A stretch of DNA of 34,189 bases from Zoogloea ramigera (GCF_006539865.1 NZ_BJNV01000056.1:1-34189); one strand, 5' to 3'; numbered from the stretch's first letter, positions 19,108 to 28,267 are shown. Numbers and translations: made by a program. Notes: a model not told the origin generated them from the letters alone.

Positions 19108-20481
19108 TCAGGCCTCGACCTTGGGCAGCATCGACAAGGCCATCGCCAGTTCCTTCTCGTCGTACTCCTGGTCCACCAGCTTGCCGGACATGTAGTTGGT
19201 GTAGGAGGCCATGTCGAAGTGGCCGTGGCCCGACAGGCAGAACAGGATGGTCTCGCTCTTGCCCTCGGCCTTGCAGCGCAGGGCCTCGTCGATGGCGCCG
19301 CGGATGGCGTGGGTGCACTCCGGCGCGGCCACGATGCCCTCGGCGCGGGCGAACATCACGCCGGCGGCGAAGCAGTCGGTCTGGTGCACGCTGCGGGCCT
19401 CGATCAGGCCGAGCTCCTTGGCGTGGCTGACCAGCGGCGCCATGCCGTGGTAGCGCAGGCCGCCGGCGTGGAGGCCCGGCGGGGTGAAGTCGCTGCCCAG
19501 GGTGTGCATCTTGACCAGCGGCGTCAGGTGGGCGGTGTCGCCAAAATCATAGGCGTACTTGCCGCGGCTGAGGGACGGGCAGGCCGACGGCTCGATGGCG
19601 AGGATGCGGCGCTTCTTGGCGTTGGGGCCGCCACGCAGGCCCAGGCCGATGAAGGGGAAGGCGATGCCGGCGAAGTTGGAGCCGCCACCCACGCAGCTGA
19701 TCACCACGTCCGGGTCGTCGCCGGCCATCTCCATCTGCAGGATGGCCTCTTCGCCGATGATGGTCTGGTGCAGCAGCACGTGGTTGAGCACCGAGCCGAG
19801 GGCGTACTTGGTGTCGTCTTGCTGGGCGGCCACCTCGACCGCCTCGGAGATCGCAATGCCCAGCGAGCCGATGTGATCGGGGTACTTGGCCAGCACGGCG
19901 CGGCCGTATTCGGTCTCAGGCGAGGGCGACGGGATGCAGCGGGCGCCCCAGGTTTCCATCAGGGCGCGGCGGTAGGGCTTCTGGTCGTAGGAGACACGCA
20001 CCTGGAAGACCGTCACGTCGAGCCCGTACAGCCCGCCGGCGTAGGCCAGCGACGAGCCCCACTGGCCGGCGCCGGTCTCGGTGGTGAGGCGCTTGACGCC
20101 CTCCTGGGCGTTGTACCAGGCCTGGGGCACCGCGGAGTTGGGCTTGTGGCTGCCGGCCGGCGAAACGCCTTCGTACTTGTAGTAGATCTTGGCCGGCGTG
20201 CCGAGCAGCTTCTCGAGGCGGCGGGCGCGGAACAGCGGGCTCGGGCGCCACTGGCACAGCACCTCGCGGACGGGCTCGGGGATGTCGATGTAGCGCTCGG
20301 TGGACATCTCCTGGGCGATGATCGCGTTGGGGAAGAGCGGCGCCAGATCCGACGGCCCGAGGGGCTGCAGCGTGCCCGGATGCAGCGGCGGTGGCAGCGG
20401 CACCGGCAGGTCGGCGGCGATGTTGTACCAGGCCTTGGGCATGCGGGATTCGTCGAGCAGATACTTGATCTGGTCGCTCAT
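19108..20481 (-). CDS. trpB2: TrpB-like PLP-dependent enzyme (TrpB2)
   Basis: The 457-aa product is of the TrpB2 class, longer than the canonical tryptophan synthase beta chain and usually encoded away from trpA. It contains the PLP lysine K113 in GSHKPNSA (canonical TrpB has a GSHKxN context), the catalytic-site region [16 protein letters not shown], and the phosphate-binding loop [10 protein letters not shown]. TrpB2 proteins can convert indole and serine to tryptophan and may salvage indole; serine-deaminase-like activity is also known. AAGGAG lies about 7 nt before the ATG. No trp gene is nearby, consistent with the stand-alone class. Confidence 0.95.
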   Translation of the reverse strand: MSDQIKYLLDESRMPKAWYNIAADLPVPLPPPLHPGTLQPLGPSDLAPLFPNAIIAQEMSTERYIDIPEPVREVLCQWRPSPLFRARRLEKLLGTPAKIYYKYEGVSPAGSHKPNSAVPQAWYNAQEGVKRLTTETGAGQWGSSLAYAGGLYGLDVTVFQVRVSYDQKPYRRALMETWGARCIPSPSPETEYGRAVLAKYPDHIGSLGIAISEAVEVAAQQDDTKYALGSVLNHVLLHQTIIGEEAILQMEMAGDDPDVVISCVGGGSNFAGIAFPFIGLGLRGGPNAKKRRILAIEPSACPSLSRGKYAYDFGDTAHLTPLVKMHTLGSDFTPPGLHAGGLRYHGMAPLVSHAKELGLIEARSVHQTDCFAAGVMFARAEGIVAAPECTHAIRGAIDEALRCKAEGKSETILFCLSGHGHFDMASYTNYMSGKLVDQEYDEKELAMALSMLPKVEA

Positions 20482-20532
20482 GGTGTTTCTCCTTGTCTTG
20501 ACTTTTTGGTCGGCGATGGAAAACAGCAGGGA

Positions 20533-20934
20533 TCAGGCGGCGGCCAGGTCGTCGAGGGTGAGCCCCCAGCGCTGCATCAGGTAGCGCAGCAGGGGCTCCT
20601 CGCCCTCGCTCACGGTGCCGTCGGCCTTGGCAATGATGAGCATCGCGGACAGGGCGACCTTCTGTAGCGCCCGGTCGGTGATGTCGTCGGCCAGGCGCGC
20701 CAGGCGCGCCTCCTCGAGCAGGAAGACCCGCTCCTGCTCGGCTTCAGTGATCACGTCACGGCAGCAGTCGAGCAGCACCTGGATCAGCGTCTCCCGGTCG
20801 ACGCCCACCATTGCGGCGGTATCGTGGTGGTTGATCCAGTCGATTTCCCGGTTGTCCAGCCGGCCGTCGGCGAGCATGGCCATGGCGATCAGGCGGGCGA
20901 TCGCCGCCGGGCTGTTGGTGGGGTAAGAGCGCAT
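20533..20934 (-). CDS. TerB-like (tellurite-resistance/DjlA type) small protein
   Basis: The 133-aa all-helical product resembles the TerB fold. Two acidic helix-loop repeats, MAMLADGRLDNREIDWI and LIIAKADGTVSEGEEPLL, match the paired D-G-x-(x)-xxE metal-binding motif typical of TerB-like domains, which may bind divalent cations at the membrane. It has no signal peptide or membrane segment. No other ter genes are present, so a tellurite role is not implied. It is 51 bp upstream of trpB2 on the same strand and may share its transcript. Confidence 0.75.
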   Translation of the reverse strand: MRSYPTNSPAAIARLIAMAMLADGRLDNREIDWINHHDTAAMVGVDRETLIQVLLDCCRDVITEAEQERVFLLEEARLARLADDITDRALQKVALSAMLIIAKADGTVSEGEEPLLRYLMQRWGLTLDDLAAA

Positions 20935-21021
20935 GGGCGTGAAACCTGTTCGAAGATGAGCAAGCCGAGATGATACGCCGGCCCCCGCCGAAATGCCCCG
21001 CCCGGGGCCGCAGAAAGCGCC

Positions 21022-22515
21022 TCAGCCGCGGCGCCGGAGCGCCGCCAGGCCCAGCACCGCCAGCGCGGCCGCCACCGCCGGCCAGTTGCCCCAGCGGGCG
21101 TAGGGCGTGAGGCCCTGGTAGCCGCGCACCGCCACATGCAGGGCACCCGCCTCGAAGGCCGGCAGCACCGCCTCGACGCGGCCGTCCGGCATCACCAGCG
21201 CGGTCATGCCGGTGTTGGTGGCGCGCAGCATCGGGCGGCCGGTCTCGAGTGCCCGCAGGCGGGCGATCTGGAGGTGCTGGGGTTGCGCCAGCGAGTTGCC
21301 GTACCAGGCCAGGTTGGAGAGGTTGAGCATCAGCGTGGCCTCGGGCAGGCTGCGGATCAGCTCCTCGCCGAAGACGTCTTCGTAGCAGATGTTCACCGCC
21401 ACCTTCTGGCCGGCCAGCGCCATCGGCGGCTGCCGAGCCGGGCCACGGGTCTGGTCGGCCATGGGGATATTCGCCAGGGCGTAGAACCAGCCGAACAAGG
21501 GCGGCGAATATTCGCCGAAGGGCACCAGGTGCTGCTTGGCGTAGTACGCCGTGGGCGAGTTGCCGAGGCTCACCGCAGCGTTAAAGATGTGGCCGTCGGC
21601 GTCGCGGGTGAAGGTGCCGAGCACCACGTCGCCGCCGTGCTGCGCGGCGCTGCGGGCAAGCGCATCCCGGTAGTCCGGCGGCAGGTGGTCGATCAGGAGC
21701 GGGATGGTGGTCTCGGGCAGCACGACGAGCTGGGCCGGGTTGCTCCTCAGCATCGAGAGGTTCACCTCCAGCCAGTGCTGCAGCATCTCGGGCCGCCACT
21801 TGAGGCTCTGTTCGATGTTCGGCTGGAGCAGCGCAACGCGCAGCGGCTCGCCCACCGGGGCGGTCCAGGCGACCTGGCGCAGCCCGGCGCCGCCGGCAAG
21901 GAGCAGCAGCGCCAGTAGCGCCGGTCGCCAGTTGCGCGTGCCCATTGCCGCCACCGCCAGCGCCGCCACCGCGGCCAGCAGCCCGCCCACTCCGAACACC
22001 CCGAACACCGGCGCGAACCCTGCCAGCGGGCTGGGCGGGCTCTGGCTGTAGCCGCTGGCCAGCCACGGAAAACCGGTGAAGGCCCAGCCGCGCACCCACT
22101 CGCCCACCAGCCAGGCCGCGGCAAAGAGCAACGCATCACGCCCCGCCCTGCCCTGGCGCAGCGCACCGAAGAGCGCCCCCGAGAGACCCGCGAAAGCACC
22201 CATGAACGCGCAGAAGAGCAGGATCGCCAGCGCCGCCAGGGGCATCGGCATCCCGCCAAAACGGTTGAGGGCCACGTACAGCCACGAAACCCCGGCCAGC
22301 ATCGCCCCGAGCCCCCAGGCGAAGCCGATGCCGAAGCCTGCCCCCGCGCGCCGGCGCAGGCTGGCCGAGCACAGCGCCTCTGGCGCGCCCGGCCCGAGCA
22401 GCCAGAACAGAGCGCCGAGCGCCAGGGCGGCGACGGGGAACAGCTCGAAAGGTGCGTAGGCCAGCACCGACGCGCCCCCCGCCAGGAAGGCGACGCCCTG
22501 TTTGCGCCAACCCAT
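21022..22515 (-). CDS. lnt: Apolipoprotein N-acyltransferase
   Basis: Lnt adds the third acyl chain to the N-terminal cysteine of lipoproteins in the inner membrane, a prerequisite for Lol sorting. The 497-aa product has about six N-terminal membrane helices (to about residue 215) with the GFAWGLGAMLAGVSWLYV and FTGFPWLASGYSQ motifs. A nitrilase-type periplasmic domain follows with the catalytic triad E268 (VLPETTIP), K327 (YAKQHLVPFGEY) and C377 (NICYEDVFGEE), then a final membrane helix. Its ATG overlaps the corC stop by one base. The pairing with corC, ybeY, phoH and miaB is a conserved proteobacterial cluster. Confidence 0.99.
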   Translation of the reverse strand: MGWRKQGVAFLAGGASVLAYAPFELFPVAALALGALFWLLGPGAPEALCSASLRRRAGAGFGIGFAWGLGAMLAGVSWLYVALNRFGGMPMPLAALAILLFCAFMGAFAGLSGALFGALRQGRAGRDALLFAAAWLVGEWVRGWAFTGFPWLASGYSQSPPSPLAGFAPVFGVFGVGGLLAAVAALAVAAMGTRNWRPALLALLLLAGGAGLRQVAWTAPVGEPLRVALLQPNIEQSLKWRPEMLQHWLEVNLSMLRSNPAQLVVLPETTIPLLIDHLPPDYRDALARSAAQHGGDVVLGTFTRDADGHIFNAAVSLGNSPTAYYAKQHLVPFGEYSPPLFGWFYALANIPMADQTRGPARQPPMALAGQKVAVNICYEDVFGEELIRSLPEATLMLNLSNLAWYGNSLAQPQHLQIARLRALETGRPMLRATNTGMTALVMPDGRVEAVLPAFEAGALHVAVRGYQGLTPYARWGNWPAVAAALAVLGLAALRRRG

Positions 22516-23357
22516 CAGCCGCCGACCGGCTCGGCCTCGGGGAGGCGCTCGACGAGCAGGGAATACACGCGCCGGCTGTCGGCGCGCAGCACCTGGAAGC
22601 GCAACCCGGCGAGCTCGACGATCTCGTTGCGCTTGGGCAGGCGGCCCAGCCGGCGAATCAGCAGGCCGCCCACGGTGTCGTATTCGGAATCGCTGAAGTC
22701 GGTGGCGAAGGCAGCGTTGAAGTCTTCGATCTCGGTGCCGGCCTTGACCCGGTAGCGCCCGGCCTGGTCGAGGATGATGTTGTCGGCAGCCTCGTCGAAG
22801 TCGTATTCGTCCTCGATGTCGCCGACGATCTGCTCGAGCACGTCCTCGATGGTCACCAGCCCCGCCACGCCGCCGTATTCGTCGACGACGATGGCCATGT
22901 GGTTGCGGCTGACACGGAAATCCCGCAGCAGCACGTTGAGGCGCTTGGATTCGGGCACGAACACCGCGGGGCGCAGCATCTCGCGCAGGTTGAAGGCTTC
23001 GCCGGCGAAGACCCGCAGCAGGTCTTTGGCGAGCAGGATGCCGATCACGTCGTCCTTGCTCTCGCCGATCACCGGGAAGCGGGAGTGCGCGGCGGTGATG
23101 ACGAAGCGGGTGATCTCCTCGACGGAGTCTTCGATGCTCACCACGTCGATCTGCGCGCGGGGAATCATCACGTCCCGCACCTGCATGTCGGACACCTGGA
23201 GGGCGCCCTCGATGATCGCCAGCGCGTCCGCGTCGAAGAGGTTGCGGTCGTGGGCGGAATGGAGGAGGCTGAGCAGCTCCTCACGGTCTTCCGGCTCCCG
23301 GCTCAGCAGGGCGGACAGACGTTCGAGCAGGGACGGCTTGCTACTGGAGGGTTCCAT
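22515..23357 (-). CDS. corC: CorC/HlyC family CBS-domain protein
   Basis: This family is linked to magnesium/cobalt efflux tolerance. The short form here (280 aa from ATG 23357) lacks the DUF21 membrane domain and contains two CBS domains (about 60-180: MQVRDVMIPRAQIDVVS... and NHMAIVVDEYGGVAGLVTIEDVLEQIVGDIEDEYD) plus the C-terminal CorC_HlyC (transporter-associated) domain with EYDTVGGLLIRRLGRLPKRNE. An ATG nine codons upstream (23384) lies inside a large inverted repeat, so the inner ATG is preferred; neither start has a strong Shine-Dalgarno. It is coupled to lnt downstream. Confidence 0.95.
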   Translation of the reverse strand: MEPSSSKPSLLERLSALLSREPEDREELLSLLHSAHDRNLFDADALAIIEGALQVSDMQVRDVMIPRAQIDVVSIEDSVEEITRFVITAAHSRFPVIGESKDDVIGILLAKDLLRVFAGEAFNLREMLRPAVFVPESKRLNVLLRDFRVSRNHMAIVVDEYGGVAGLVTIEDVLEQIVGDIEDEYDFDEAADNIILDQAGRYRVKAGTEIEDFNAAFATDFSDSEYDTVGGLLIRRLGRLPKRNEIVELAGLRFQVLRADSRRVYSLLVERLPEAEPVGG

Positions 23358-23370
23358 AAAGGGGGTGGAT

Positions 23371-23434
23371 GAGAAATGGGCCATGGGCGATGGCGCCCCC
23401 TTGCGGAAGCCTCATCGCCCATGGCGCATTGCTC
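23371..23434. repeat. Long near-perfect inverted repeat between ybeY and corC
   Basis: Left arm 23371-23392 and right arm 23413-23434 are complementary at 20 of 22 positions, around a 20-nt loop. Each arm contains the palindromic core CCATGG and the octamer GGGCGATG or its complement. It lies between the ybeY stop (23446) and the corC start, and in RNA would form a stem of about 22 bp. There is no T-run on either strand, so it may be an attenuating or mRNA-stabilising hairpin, or a REP-like repeat, rather than a simple terminator. Confidence 0.8.
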
Positions 23435-23445
23435 ACCCCACCATG

Positions 23446-23928
23446 TCAGCGTTCTCCCGCGTACGGGTCGGGGTAGCCCAGCTTGGCGAGGATCTCGCGC
23501 TCCCGGGCTTCCATTTCTTCGGCTTCGGCGTCGACTTCATGGTCGAAGCCCTGCAAATGCAGCATACCATGCACGGATAAATGGGCGTAATGGGCGTCCA
23601 GGGCCTTGCCCTGCTCCGCCGCTTCACGCTCGACCACCTGCCGGCACAGCACCAGGTCGCCCATCAGGGGCAGGCCTTCGGGCAGGGGCATGTCTTCGCC
23701 TTCATCGTAGGCGAAGGTGAGCACGTTGGTGGCGTAATCCTTGCCACGGTAGTCGCGGTTGAGCTCGCGCCCCTCGGCCTCGTCCACCAGGCGCACCGTG
23801 ATGCGCGCCGCGCCCGGCTCGGCGGCCCGCAGCCAGCGCCGAAAATCAGCCCGGCAAGGTACGCCCTCGCGGTTACAGGCGTATTGCACCGACAGGTCGA
23901 GGCGGCGGGGGAGCTTGATTTCGGTCAT
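23446..23928 (-). CDS. ybeY: Endoribonuclease YbeY
   Basis: YbeY is a zinc-dependent endoribonuclease involved in 16S rRNA 3' maturation and 70S quality control. The 160-aa product carries the metal motif [11 protein letters not shown] with H120, H124 and H130 as ligands, and the family signature [17 protein letters not shown]. Length is normal. Its start overlaps the phoH stop by 4 bp (ATGA), so the two are coupled, as in many Gram-negative genomes. Confidence 0.98.
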   Translation of the reverse strand: MTEIKLPRRLDLSVQYACNREGVPCRADFRRWLRAAEPGAARITVRLVDEAEGRELNRDYRGKDYATNVLTFAYDEGEDMPLPEGLPLMGDLVLCRQVVEREAAEQGKALDAHYAHLSVHGMLHLQGFDHEVDAEAEEMEAREREILAKLGYPDPYAGER

Positions 23929-24887
23929 TGCTGGGTTTGCTGCTGCTGGTTGCGCTGGGAGTGGGTTTCGTAGGCGGCGACGATGCGCGCCACCAGCGGG
24001 TGACGCACCACATCCTCCTTGAGGAAGTGGGTGAAGGCCACGCCGCGCACGTCGGCGAGCACCTGCACCGCCTCGCCGAGGCCGCTCTTCTGGCCGCGGG
24101 GCAGGTCGACCTGGGTGAGGTCGCCGGTGATCACCGCCCGCGAGCCGATGCCGATGCGGGTGAGGAACATCTTCATCTGCTCCGGCGAGGTGTTCTGCGC
24201 CTCGTCGAGGATGATGAAGGCCCGCGACAAGGTGCGCCCGCGCATGAATGCCAACGGGGCGATCTCGATGCAGCCGCGCTCGAAGAGCTTGGTGACCCGG
24301 TCGAAACCCATCAGGTCGTAGAGCGCGTCGTAGAGCGGGCGCAGATACGGGTCGACCTTCTGGGCCAGATCGCCGGGCAAAAAGCCCAGGCGCTCGCCCG
24401 CCTCGACCGCCGGACGGGTGAGCACGATGCGCTCGACGTGCTCCCGCTCGAAGGCGTCGACGGCGCTGGCCACCGCCAGATAGGTTTTACCGGTGCCAGC
24501 CGGCCCCACGCCGAAGGTGATGTCGTGGGCCTGGATCTGCCGCAGGTAATCCACCTGACGCGGCGTGCGGCCGTGGAGCTCGGCCTTGCGGGTGAGCAGC
24601 ACCGGCGCCGCCGAGCTGGCGTCCGACAGGTTGGACAGCTCGATGAGGCCGAGCTGGATGTCGTCCACCGACAAGGCCGCGTCGGATTTATCGTAGAAAT
24701 GGCGCAGGGCCCGCGCCGTGGCGTGGCCGTGGGCCGGCTCGCCATGCACCGTGAAACGCTCGCCCCGGCGGGAGATCGTCACGTCGAAGGCGGTCTCGAT
24801 CTGGCGGATGTTTTCGTCGATCGCGCCGCACAGGTTGGCGAGGCGCAGGTTGTCGACGGGATGCAAGGTGATTTCTATCGGTTTCAT
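23925..24887 (-). CDS. ybeZ: PhoH-like ATPase (YbeZ)
   Basis: PhoH/YbeZ is a cytosolic P-loop ATPase with a putative RNA-helicase role and physical and genomic links to YbeY. From ATG 24887 the product is 320 aa. The N-terminal portion (about 1-110) is KH-like; the PhoH domain follows with Walker A GPAGTGKT (128-135), [19 protein letters not shown], Walker [10 protein letters not shown], and the sensor-like [19 protein letters not shown]. The Gln-rich tail ([10 protein letters not shown]) is low-complexity. An ATG three codons upstream (24896) is an equally open alternative start. Confidence 0.97.
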   Translation of the reverse strand: MKPIEITLHPVDNLRLANLCGAIDENIRQIETAFDVTISRRGERFTVHGEPAHGHATARALRHFYDKSDAALSVDDIQLGLIELSNLSDASSAAPVLLTRKAELHGRTPRQVDYLRQIQAHDITFGVGPAGTGKTYLAVASAVDAFEREHVERIVLTRPAVEAGERLGFLPGDLAQKVDPYLRPLYDALYDLMGFDRVTKLFERGCIEIAPLAFMRGRTLSRAFIILDEAQNTSPEQMKMFLTRIGIGSRAVITGDLTQVDLPRGQKSGLGEAVQVLADVRGVAFTHFLKEDVVRHPLVARIVAAYETHSQRNQQQQTQQ

Positions 24888-24948
24888 CGGCCACATGCTG
24901 CCAGAGCGGCAGCCGTCGGGGAAGTCGGAGGGGGCATTCGGCCAGCGG

Positions 24949-26283
24949 TCAGCCTTGGGTGACGATCTCGCCGCGCAGCGAATGGGGCAGCGCGGAGACG
25001 ATGGTCACGTCGACAAAATGGCCGATAAGGCGCGGGTTGCCGGCAAAGTTGACCACCCGGTTGTTGTCGGTGCGGCCGGCCAGCTCATTCGGGTCTTTCC
25101 TGGACGGGCCTTCGACCAGGATGCGCTGCACGCTGCCAACCATGCCCTCGCTGATCAATGCCGCCTGGGCCTCGATGCGCTTCTGCAGGCGTGCCAGGCG
25201 GGCCAGCTTGACGTCCTGGGGCGTGTCGTCGGGCAGGTCGGCCGCCGGCGTGCCGGGGCGCGAGCTGTACACAAAGCTGAACGACGCGTCGAAGCCGAGG
25301 TCTTCGATCAGCTTCATCGTGGCCTCGAAATCGGCCTCGGTCTCGCCCGGGAAGCCGATGATGAAGTCGGACGACAGGGAGATGTCGGGCCGCGCCGCAC
25401 GCAGCTTGCGCACCAGCGACTTGTACTCGAGGATCGTGTAGCCGCGCTTCATCGCCGCCAGCACCCGGTCGGAGCCGGACTGCACCGGCAGGTGCAGGTG
25501 CGACACCAGCTTGGGCAGGCGGGCGTAGGCGTCCACCACGCGCTGGGTCATCTCGCGGGGGTGCGACGTGGTGTAGCGGATGCGCTCAATGCCGGGGATG
25601 TCATGCACGCACTCGAGCAGGAAGGCAAAGTCGGCCATCTCGCCGCCGTCGCCATCCACCGGCGCGCGCCAGGCGTTCACGTTCTGGCCCAGCAGCGTGA
25701 CCTCCTTGACGCCCTGCGCGGCCAGCCCCGCCACCTCGGCCAGCACGTCGGCCAGCGGGCGGTAGATCTCGTCGCCACGGGTGTAGGGCACGATGCAGAA
25801 GGTGCAGTACTTGGAGCAGCCCTCCATGATCGACACGAAGGCGCTCGCGCCTTCAACACGGGCCGGCGGCAGGTTGTCGAACTTCTCGATCTCGGGGAAG
25901 GAGATGTCCACCTGCGAGCGCCCCGACGCCTTGCGCTCGGCGATCAGGCTGGGCAGGCGGTGCAAGGTTTGCGGCCCGAAGACCAGGTCGACATACGGCG
26001 CCCGCGCCACGATGGCCTCGCCCTCCTGGCTCGCCACGCAGCCGCCAACGCCGATGATGAGGTTGGGGTTCTTCTGCTTGAGGTGCTTCACCCGGCCCAG
26101 GTCGTGGAAGACCTTCTCCTGCGCCTTCTCGCGCACCGAGCAGGTGTTGAACAGGATCACGTCCGCTTCTTCGGGGTTGTCGGTTTTCTCGAGCCCGTCG
26201 GCAGCACCGAGCACATCCGCCATCTTGTCCGAGTCGTACTCGTTCATCTGGCAACCGAAGGTGCGGATATAAAGCTTTTTCAT
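24949..26283 (-). CDS. miaB: tRNA-2-methylthio-N6-dimethylallyladenosine synthase
   Basis: MiaB is a radical-SAM enzyme that methylthiolates i6A37 of tRNAs reading UNN codons. The 444-aa product has the N-terminal MTTase domain with cluster ligands C11 ([12 protein letters not shown]), C48 ([10 protein letters not shown]) and C82 ([10 protein letters not shown]). The radical-SAM motif CSKYCTFC follows (C156, C160, C163), then a C-terminal TRAM domain ([11 protein letters not shown]). It heads the miaB-phoH-ybeY-corC-lnt operon. The upstream 54 bp to the tRNA gene are AT-rich (TCTATTATAGC at 26315-26325) and probably contain its promoter and/or that of the divergently oriented tRNA. Confidence 0.99.
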   Translation of the reverse strand: MKKLYIRTFGCQMNEYDSDKMADVLGAADGLEKTDNPEEADVILFNTCSVREKAQEKVFHDLGRVKHLKQKNPNLIIGVGGCVASQEGEAIVARAPYVDLVFGPQTLHRLPSLIAERKASGRSQVDISFPEIEKFDNLPPARVEGASAFVSIMEGCSKYCTFCIVPYTRGDEIYRPLADVLAEVAGLAAQGVKEVTLLGQNVNAWRAPVDGDGGEMADFAFLLECVHDIPGIERIRYTTSHPREMTQRVVDAYARLPKLVSHLHLPVQSGSDRVLAAMKRGYTILEYKSLVRKLRAARPDISLSSDFIIGFPGETEADFEATMKLIEDLGFDASFSFVYSSRPGTPAADLPDDTPQDVKLARLARLQKRIEAQAALISEGMVGSVQRILVEGPSRKDPNELAGRTDNNRVVNFAGNPRLIGHFVDVTIVSALPHSLRGEIVTQG

Positions 26284-26337
26284 TTGGTTTTGTGTTGACC
26301 AGTCGAAGTTAGATGTCTATTATAGCGGGCTTCGGTC

Positions 26338-26414
26338 GGTGATGTAGCTCAGATGGTTAGAGCGATGGATTCATAACCCATAGGTCGGCGGTTCGACTCC
26401 GCCCATCACCACCA
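26338..26414 (+). tRNA. tRNA-Met (anticodon CAT)
   Basis: The 77-nt cloverleaf is complete. The acceptor stem GGTGATG (26338-26344) pairs with CATCACC (26404-26410), followed by discriminator A and an encoded CCA. The D arm is GCTC...GAGC, the anticodon loop TTCATAA gives CAT, and the T arm contains GTTCGACTC. It has no special initiator features (the first pair is G-C), so it is an elongator Met tRNA; tRNA-Ile2 (CAT, later lysidine-modified) is less likely but cannot be fully excluded. The anticodon stem has an A-C mismatch next to the loop. The gene's 3' end borders a mobile element and is its likely attachment site. Confidence 0.96.
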
Positions 26415-26430
26415 ACAGATTCAAGCACTT

Positions 26431-26458
26431 AGGCCAATCCTCCGGGGTTGGCCTTTTT
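26431..26458 (+). terminator. Intrinsic terminator of the tRNA-Met gene
   Basis: A 7-bp stem AGGCCAA (26431-26437) / TTGGCCT (26448-26454), with a 10-nt loop, is followed by five T residues. It starts 17 nt after the tRNA CCA end. If attachment is at the tRNA 3' end, this terminator belongs to the element side and replaces the original one. Confidence 0.85.
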
Positions 26459-26471
26459 GCGTTTGGGGTTC

Positions 26472-26491
26472 GTGTAGCCACGGTGTAGCCA
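26472..26491. repeat. Direct repeat GTGTAGCCA, possible integrase arm sites
   Basis: GTGTAGCCA occurs at 26472-26480 and 26483-26491, one helical turn (11 bp) apart and about 60 bp inside the element. Short direct repeats spaced this way near a tRNA attachment site are typical of arm-type binding sites of tyrosine recombinases. A related CTGTAGCC lies near the right edge (33960-33967). Function is inferred from position only. Confidence 0.4.
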
Positions 26492-26608
26492 GATCGGGAC
26501 GATCCACGGTGCCGACAACGGGGCGCAGCAATCCTTGCCGCGCCATGCGTGGTCAGGAGTGGCAACCGACAGCAAGCGGATTCGCGGGGGTGGGCTACCG
26601 TCCAGGCC

Positions 26609-26821
26609 ATGACCACGCCCAATCCTTCAGCCCCCGATGCCCTCGCGCGCCTCCCCGAGGTGTCCCGCATCGTCCAGCGTTCACCCCGCCAGATTCGGCG
26701 GGATGTTGCGGCCTGCCTTTTCCCTGCTCCGCTGAAGATCGGCGCGCGGGCCATCGCCTGGCGCCGGTCGGACATCGCCGCTTGGATCGCATCCAGGCCG
26801 GCGGCGCGGATCAACGGCTAA
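26609..26821 (+). CDS. AlpA-family transcriptional regulator
   Basis: The 70-aa product has the short winged-helix/MerR-like fold of AlpA-type regulators: a helix-turn-helix in LPEVSRIVQRSPRQIRRDVAA, then FPAPLKIGARAIAWRRSDIAAWIASR, where the 'FP-P-KIG-RA-AWR-SDI-AWI' pattern is the AlpA signature. In P4-like and CP4-57-like elements AlpA activates integrase or excision genes. The ATG at 26609 gives the standard length; the frame is open about 20 codons further but that part is unlike the family. No clear Shine-Dalgarno is present. It is the element gene closest to the attachment site. Confidence 0.85.
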   Translation: MTTPNPSAPDALARLPEVSRIVQRSPRQIRRDVAACLFPAPLKIGARAIAWRRSDIAAWIASRPAARING

Positions 26822-26841
26822 ACCACACCAGGAACACGACC

Positions 26842-27324
26842 ATGGACGAAACCTATTACCCGCGAGCCACCCGGGAGCGCGCCGACAAAATCCCCGACGA
26901 CTTCTTCGACGACAACCCGGAGGTGATCCAGTGCCGCGAGGTTCTCGCCGCGGCCGAAGAGGCACACGAGAAAGTCATCGGGGCGTATCAGGCGGCGATC
27001 GGGACGCTCCAGGCCCTCGAAGCGAGGATTGCCGCTCTCGGCGCTCAAGTGGTCGAAGCACAAGGCGCGCTGAAAGCGCTTGCCGCGCAATGCCCTCAGG
27101 AGGGAGACATGGAGTTCACCGCGGCGGTTGAGGCGCGCGCATCCATCCAGCGCCTGACGTGGCAGCACCAAGCCGCTAACGATGCCATGCCAGCGGCGCA
27201 CGACGCGATGGCCATCGCGCGCCGCCCGGTTGAGGTGGCCTCAATGCGGACGGACAACGCGAGCGTCAAGCTTCGGGAGCTTCTCAAGCGCTTGAAGCTG
27301 GAGCACGCCCAACGCTCGTATTGA
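26842..27324 (+). CDS. Hypothetical coiled-coil protein (160 aa)
   Basis: I do not recognise the family. The ATG at 26842 follows the AlpA-like stop by 20 bp, with AGGAAC 8 nt upstream. The sequence starts with an acidic segment (DDFFDDNPEVIQCREVLAAAEEAH), followed by a long heptad-rich region (about residues 30-85, AIGTLQALEARIAALGAQVVEAQGALKALA) predicted to form a coiled coil. A second helical stretch follows and the C-terminus is Lys/Arg-rich (KLRELLKRLKLEHAQRSY). No membrane segment or enzymatic motif is seen. Codon use resembles the neighbouring element genes. A structural or DNA-associated role is possible but unproven. Confidence 0.75.
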   Translation: MDETYYPRATRERADKIPDDFFDDNPEVIQCREVLAAAEEAHEKVIGAYQAAIGTLQALEARIAALGAQVVEAQGALKALAAQCPQEGDMEFTAAVEARASIQRLTWQHQAANDAMPAAHDAMAIARRPVEVASMRTDNASVKLRELLKRLKLEHAQRSY

Positions 27325-27403
27325 CAACGCGGGCGCCCCGGCCGGCTCGCTGCCTGCCAGGGATGCGCCGCAGCTCGAACCGCGAACCACTCAGGACGCC
27401 ACC

Positions 27404-27853
27404 ATGACCGCCCCCACCTTGACCCCGCACTTTCTCCCCAACACGGACCCGCGCTTCAGTGTCCTGCGTATCGAGGAGGATGCCGAGACCTTCCAGGTCC
27501 GGACCATCCGCGAAGAGCCCGTCATCGGCTGGCGGATCATGGACGACCCCGCGCCCGATACCGCGAACCTCTTCGCGCCCGAGACCTTCGTGATGCCGCT
27601 TCACGCCTCCCTCGGGGGCGACTTGGAGCGCCGGGCTACCAGGACCGTGCATCGCTCGGACGGGCGCGTGCAGCTCGACAGCTACTTCTTTCTGCGCCAT
27701 CCGAATGGGCGGATTGAAAGTCTGTACGAAGGCGACGGCGGCGGCGAAGAGTTCGACGGGTTCAAGGCGTTGCTCCGCACCCTCGACCTGCAAGACCTTG
27801 CGGCCGATGCGGTCCGCCTCCTCGACCCGATGGAGTGGGAAGCCATCCGGTAA
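27404..27853 (+). CDS. Hypothetical protein (149 aa)
   Basis: I do not recognise this protein. It is soluble and acidic, with mixed alpha/beta character: SVLRIEEDAETFQVRTIREEPVIGWRI, FVMPLHASLGGD, QLDSYFFLRHPNGRIESLYEGDGGGEEF (beta-rich), and a helical, Leu-rich C-terminus ending DPMEWEAIR. It has no signal peptide, membrane segment or known catalytic motif. It lies 79 bp after the coiled-coil gene on the same strand. The ordered amphipathic pattern and absence of repeats argue that it is a real gene rather than a shadow of GC-rich sequence. Confidence 0.75.
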   Translation: MTAPTLTPHFLPNTDPRFSVLRIEEDAETFQVRTIREEPVIGWRIMDDPAPDTANLFAPETFVMPLHASLGGDLERRATRTVHRSDGRVQLDSYFFLRHPNGRIESLYEGDGGGEEFDGFKALLRTLDLQDLAADAVRLLDPMEWEAIR

Positions 27854-27916
27854 CCGGCGCCGGCTGCCGGGCAGTGGCAGCCTCAGCACTCGAGATCCAC
27901 CAGGCCGGGGGCAACA

Positions 27917-28267
27917 TTGGGGGTAACACGCGACAAGCGCGACAAGCGCGACGCCATTGACGGGCGCATCCTTGCGCACCTTGAAACGCTGGGCGAGGGT
28001 GAGGGCAAGGGGGTGAGGGCTAGCCAGCTGGTGGAAGCCCTCGGTGTTCCATGGCAGGCCGTCGCCAAGTCATTACGGCGCCTGGCCACCAGCCGCCGCG
28101 TGCTCGTGACCGAAGTGGAGCACCAGGGCCCCAGGTATCGGGTGCGTCGAGTGCGCTACTACCGGCGAAACCTCGGCATGGTCGCCGCCCTGCCCGAATG
28201 GCTGGCACCGCGGGTGCACGCGGTCCAATCGGCGCGGCTGGTAAAGGGCCGGGCGGGCGAAGGGTAG
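27917..28267 (+). CDS. Winged-helix-like DNA-binding protein (116 aa)
   Basis: The sequence GRILAHLETLGEGEGKGVRASQLVEALGVPWQAVAKSLRRLATSRRVLVTEVEHQGPRYRVRRVRYY fits a winged helix: helix 1, helix 2 (ASQLVEAL), recognition helix (PWQAVAKSLRRLATS) and a beta wing. It is therefore probably a regulator of this element. The TTG at 27917 (GGGGG upstream) is the proposed start. The N-terminus is charged and partly made by two tandem CGCGACAAG units (residues RDKRDKRD). The Arg-rich C-terminus may add non-specific DNA contacts. No exact family is recognised; the start is uncertain. Confidence 0.7.
   Translation: MGVTRDKRDKRDAIDGRILAHLETLGEGEGKGVRASQLVEALGVPWQAVAKSLRRLATSRRVLVTEVEHQGPRYRVRRVRYYRRNLGMVAALPEWLAPRVHAVQSARLVKGRAGEG

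Noticed and set aside
19108-20481. Canonical tryptophan synthase trpB
   Set aside because: The length and the N-terminal extension fit TrpB2, and no trpA or other trp gene is adjacent.
26338-26414. Duplicate tRNA 3' end as second attachment site inside the window
   Set aside because: No second copy of the T-arm/acceptor sequence was found by eye between 26415 and 34189.
26371-26814. Reverse ORF running from the AlpA gene into the tRNA
   Set aside because: Its C-terminus is a translation of the tRNA gene and its body is antisense to the AlpA-like gene; no family pattern.
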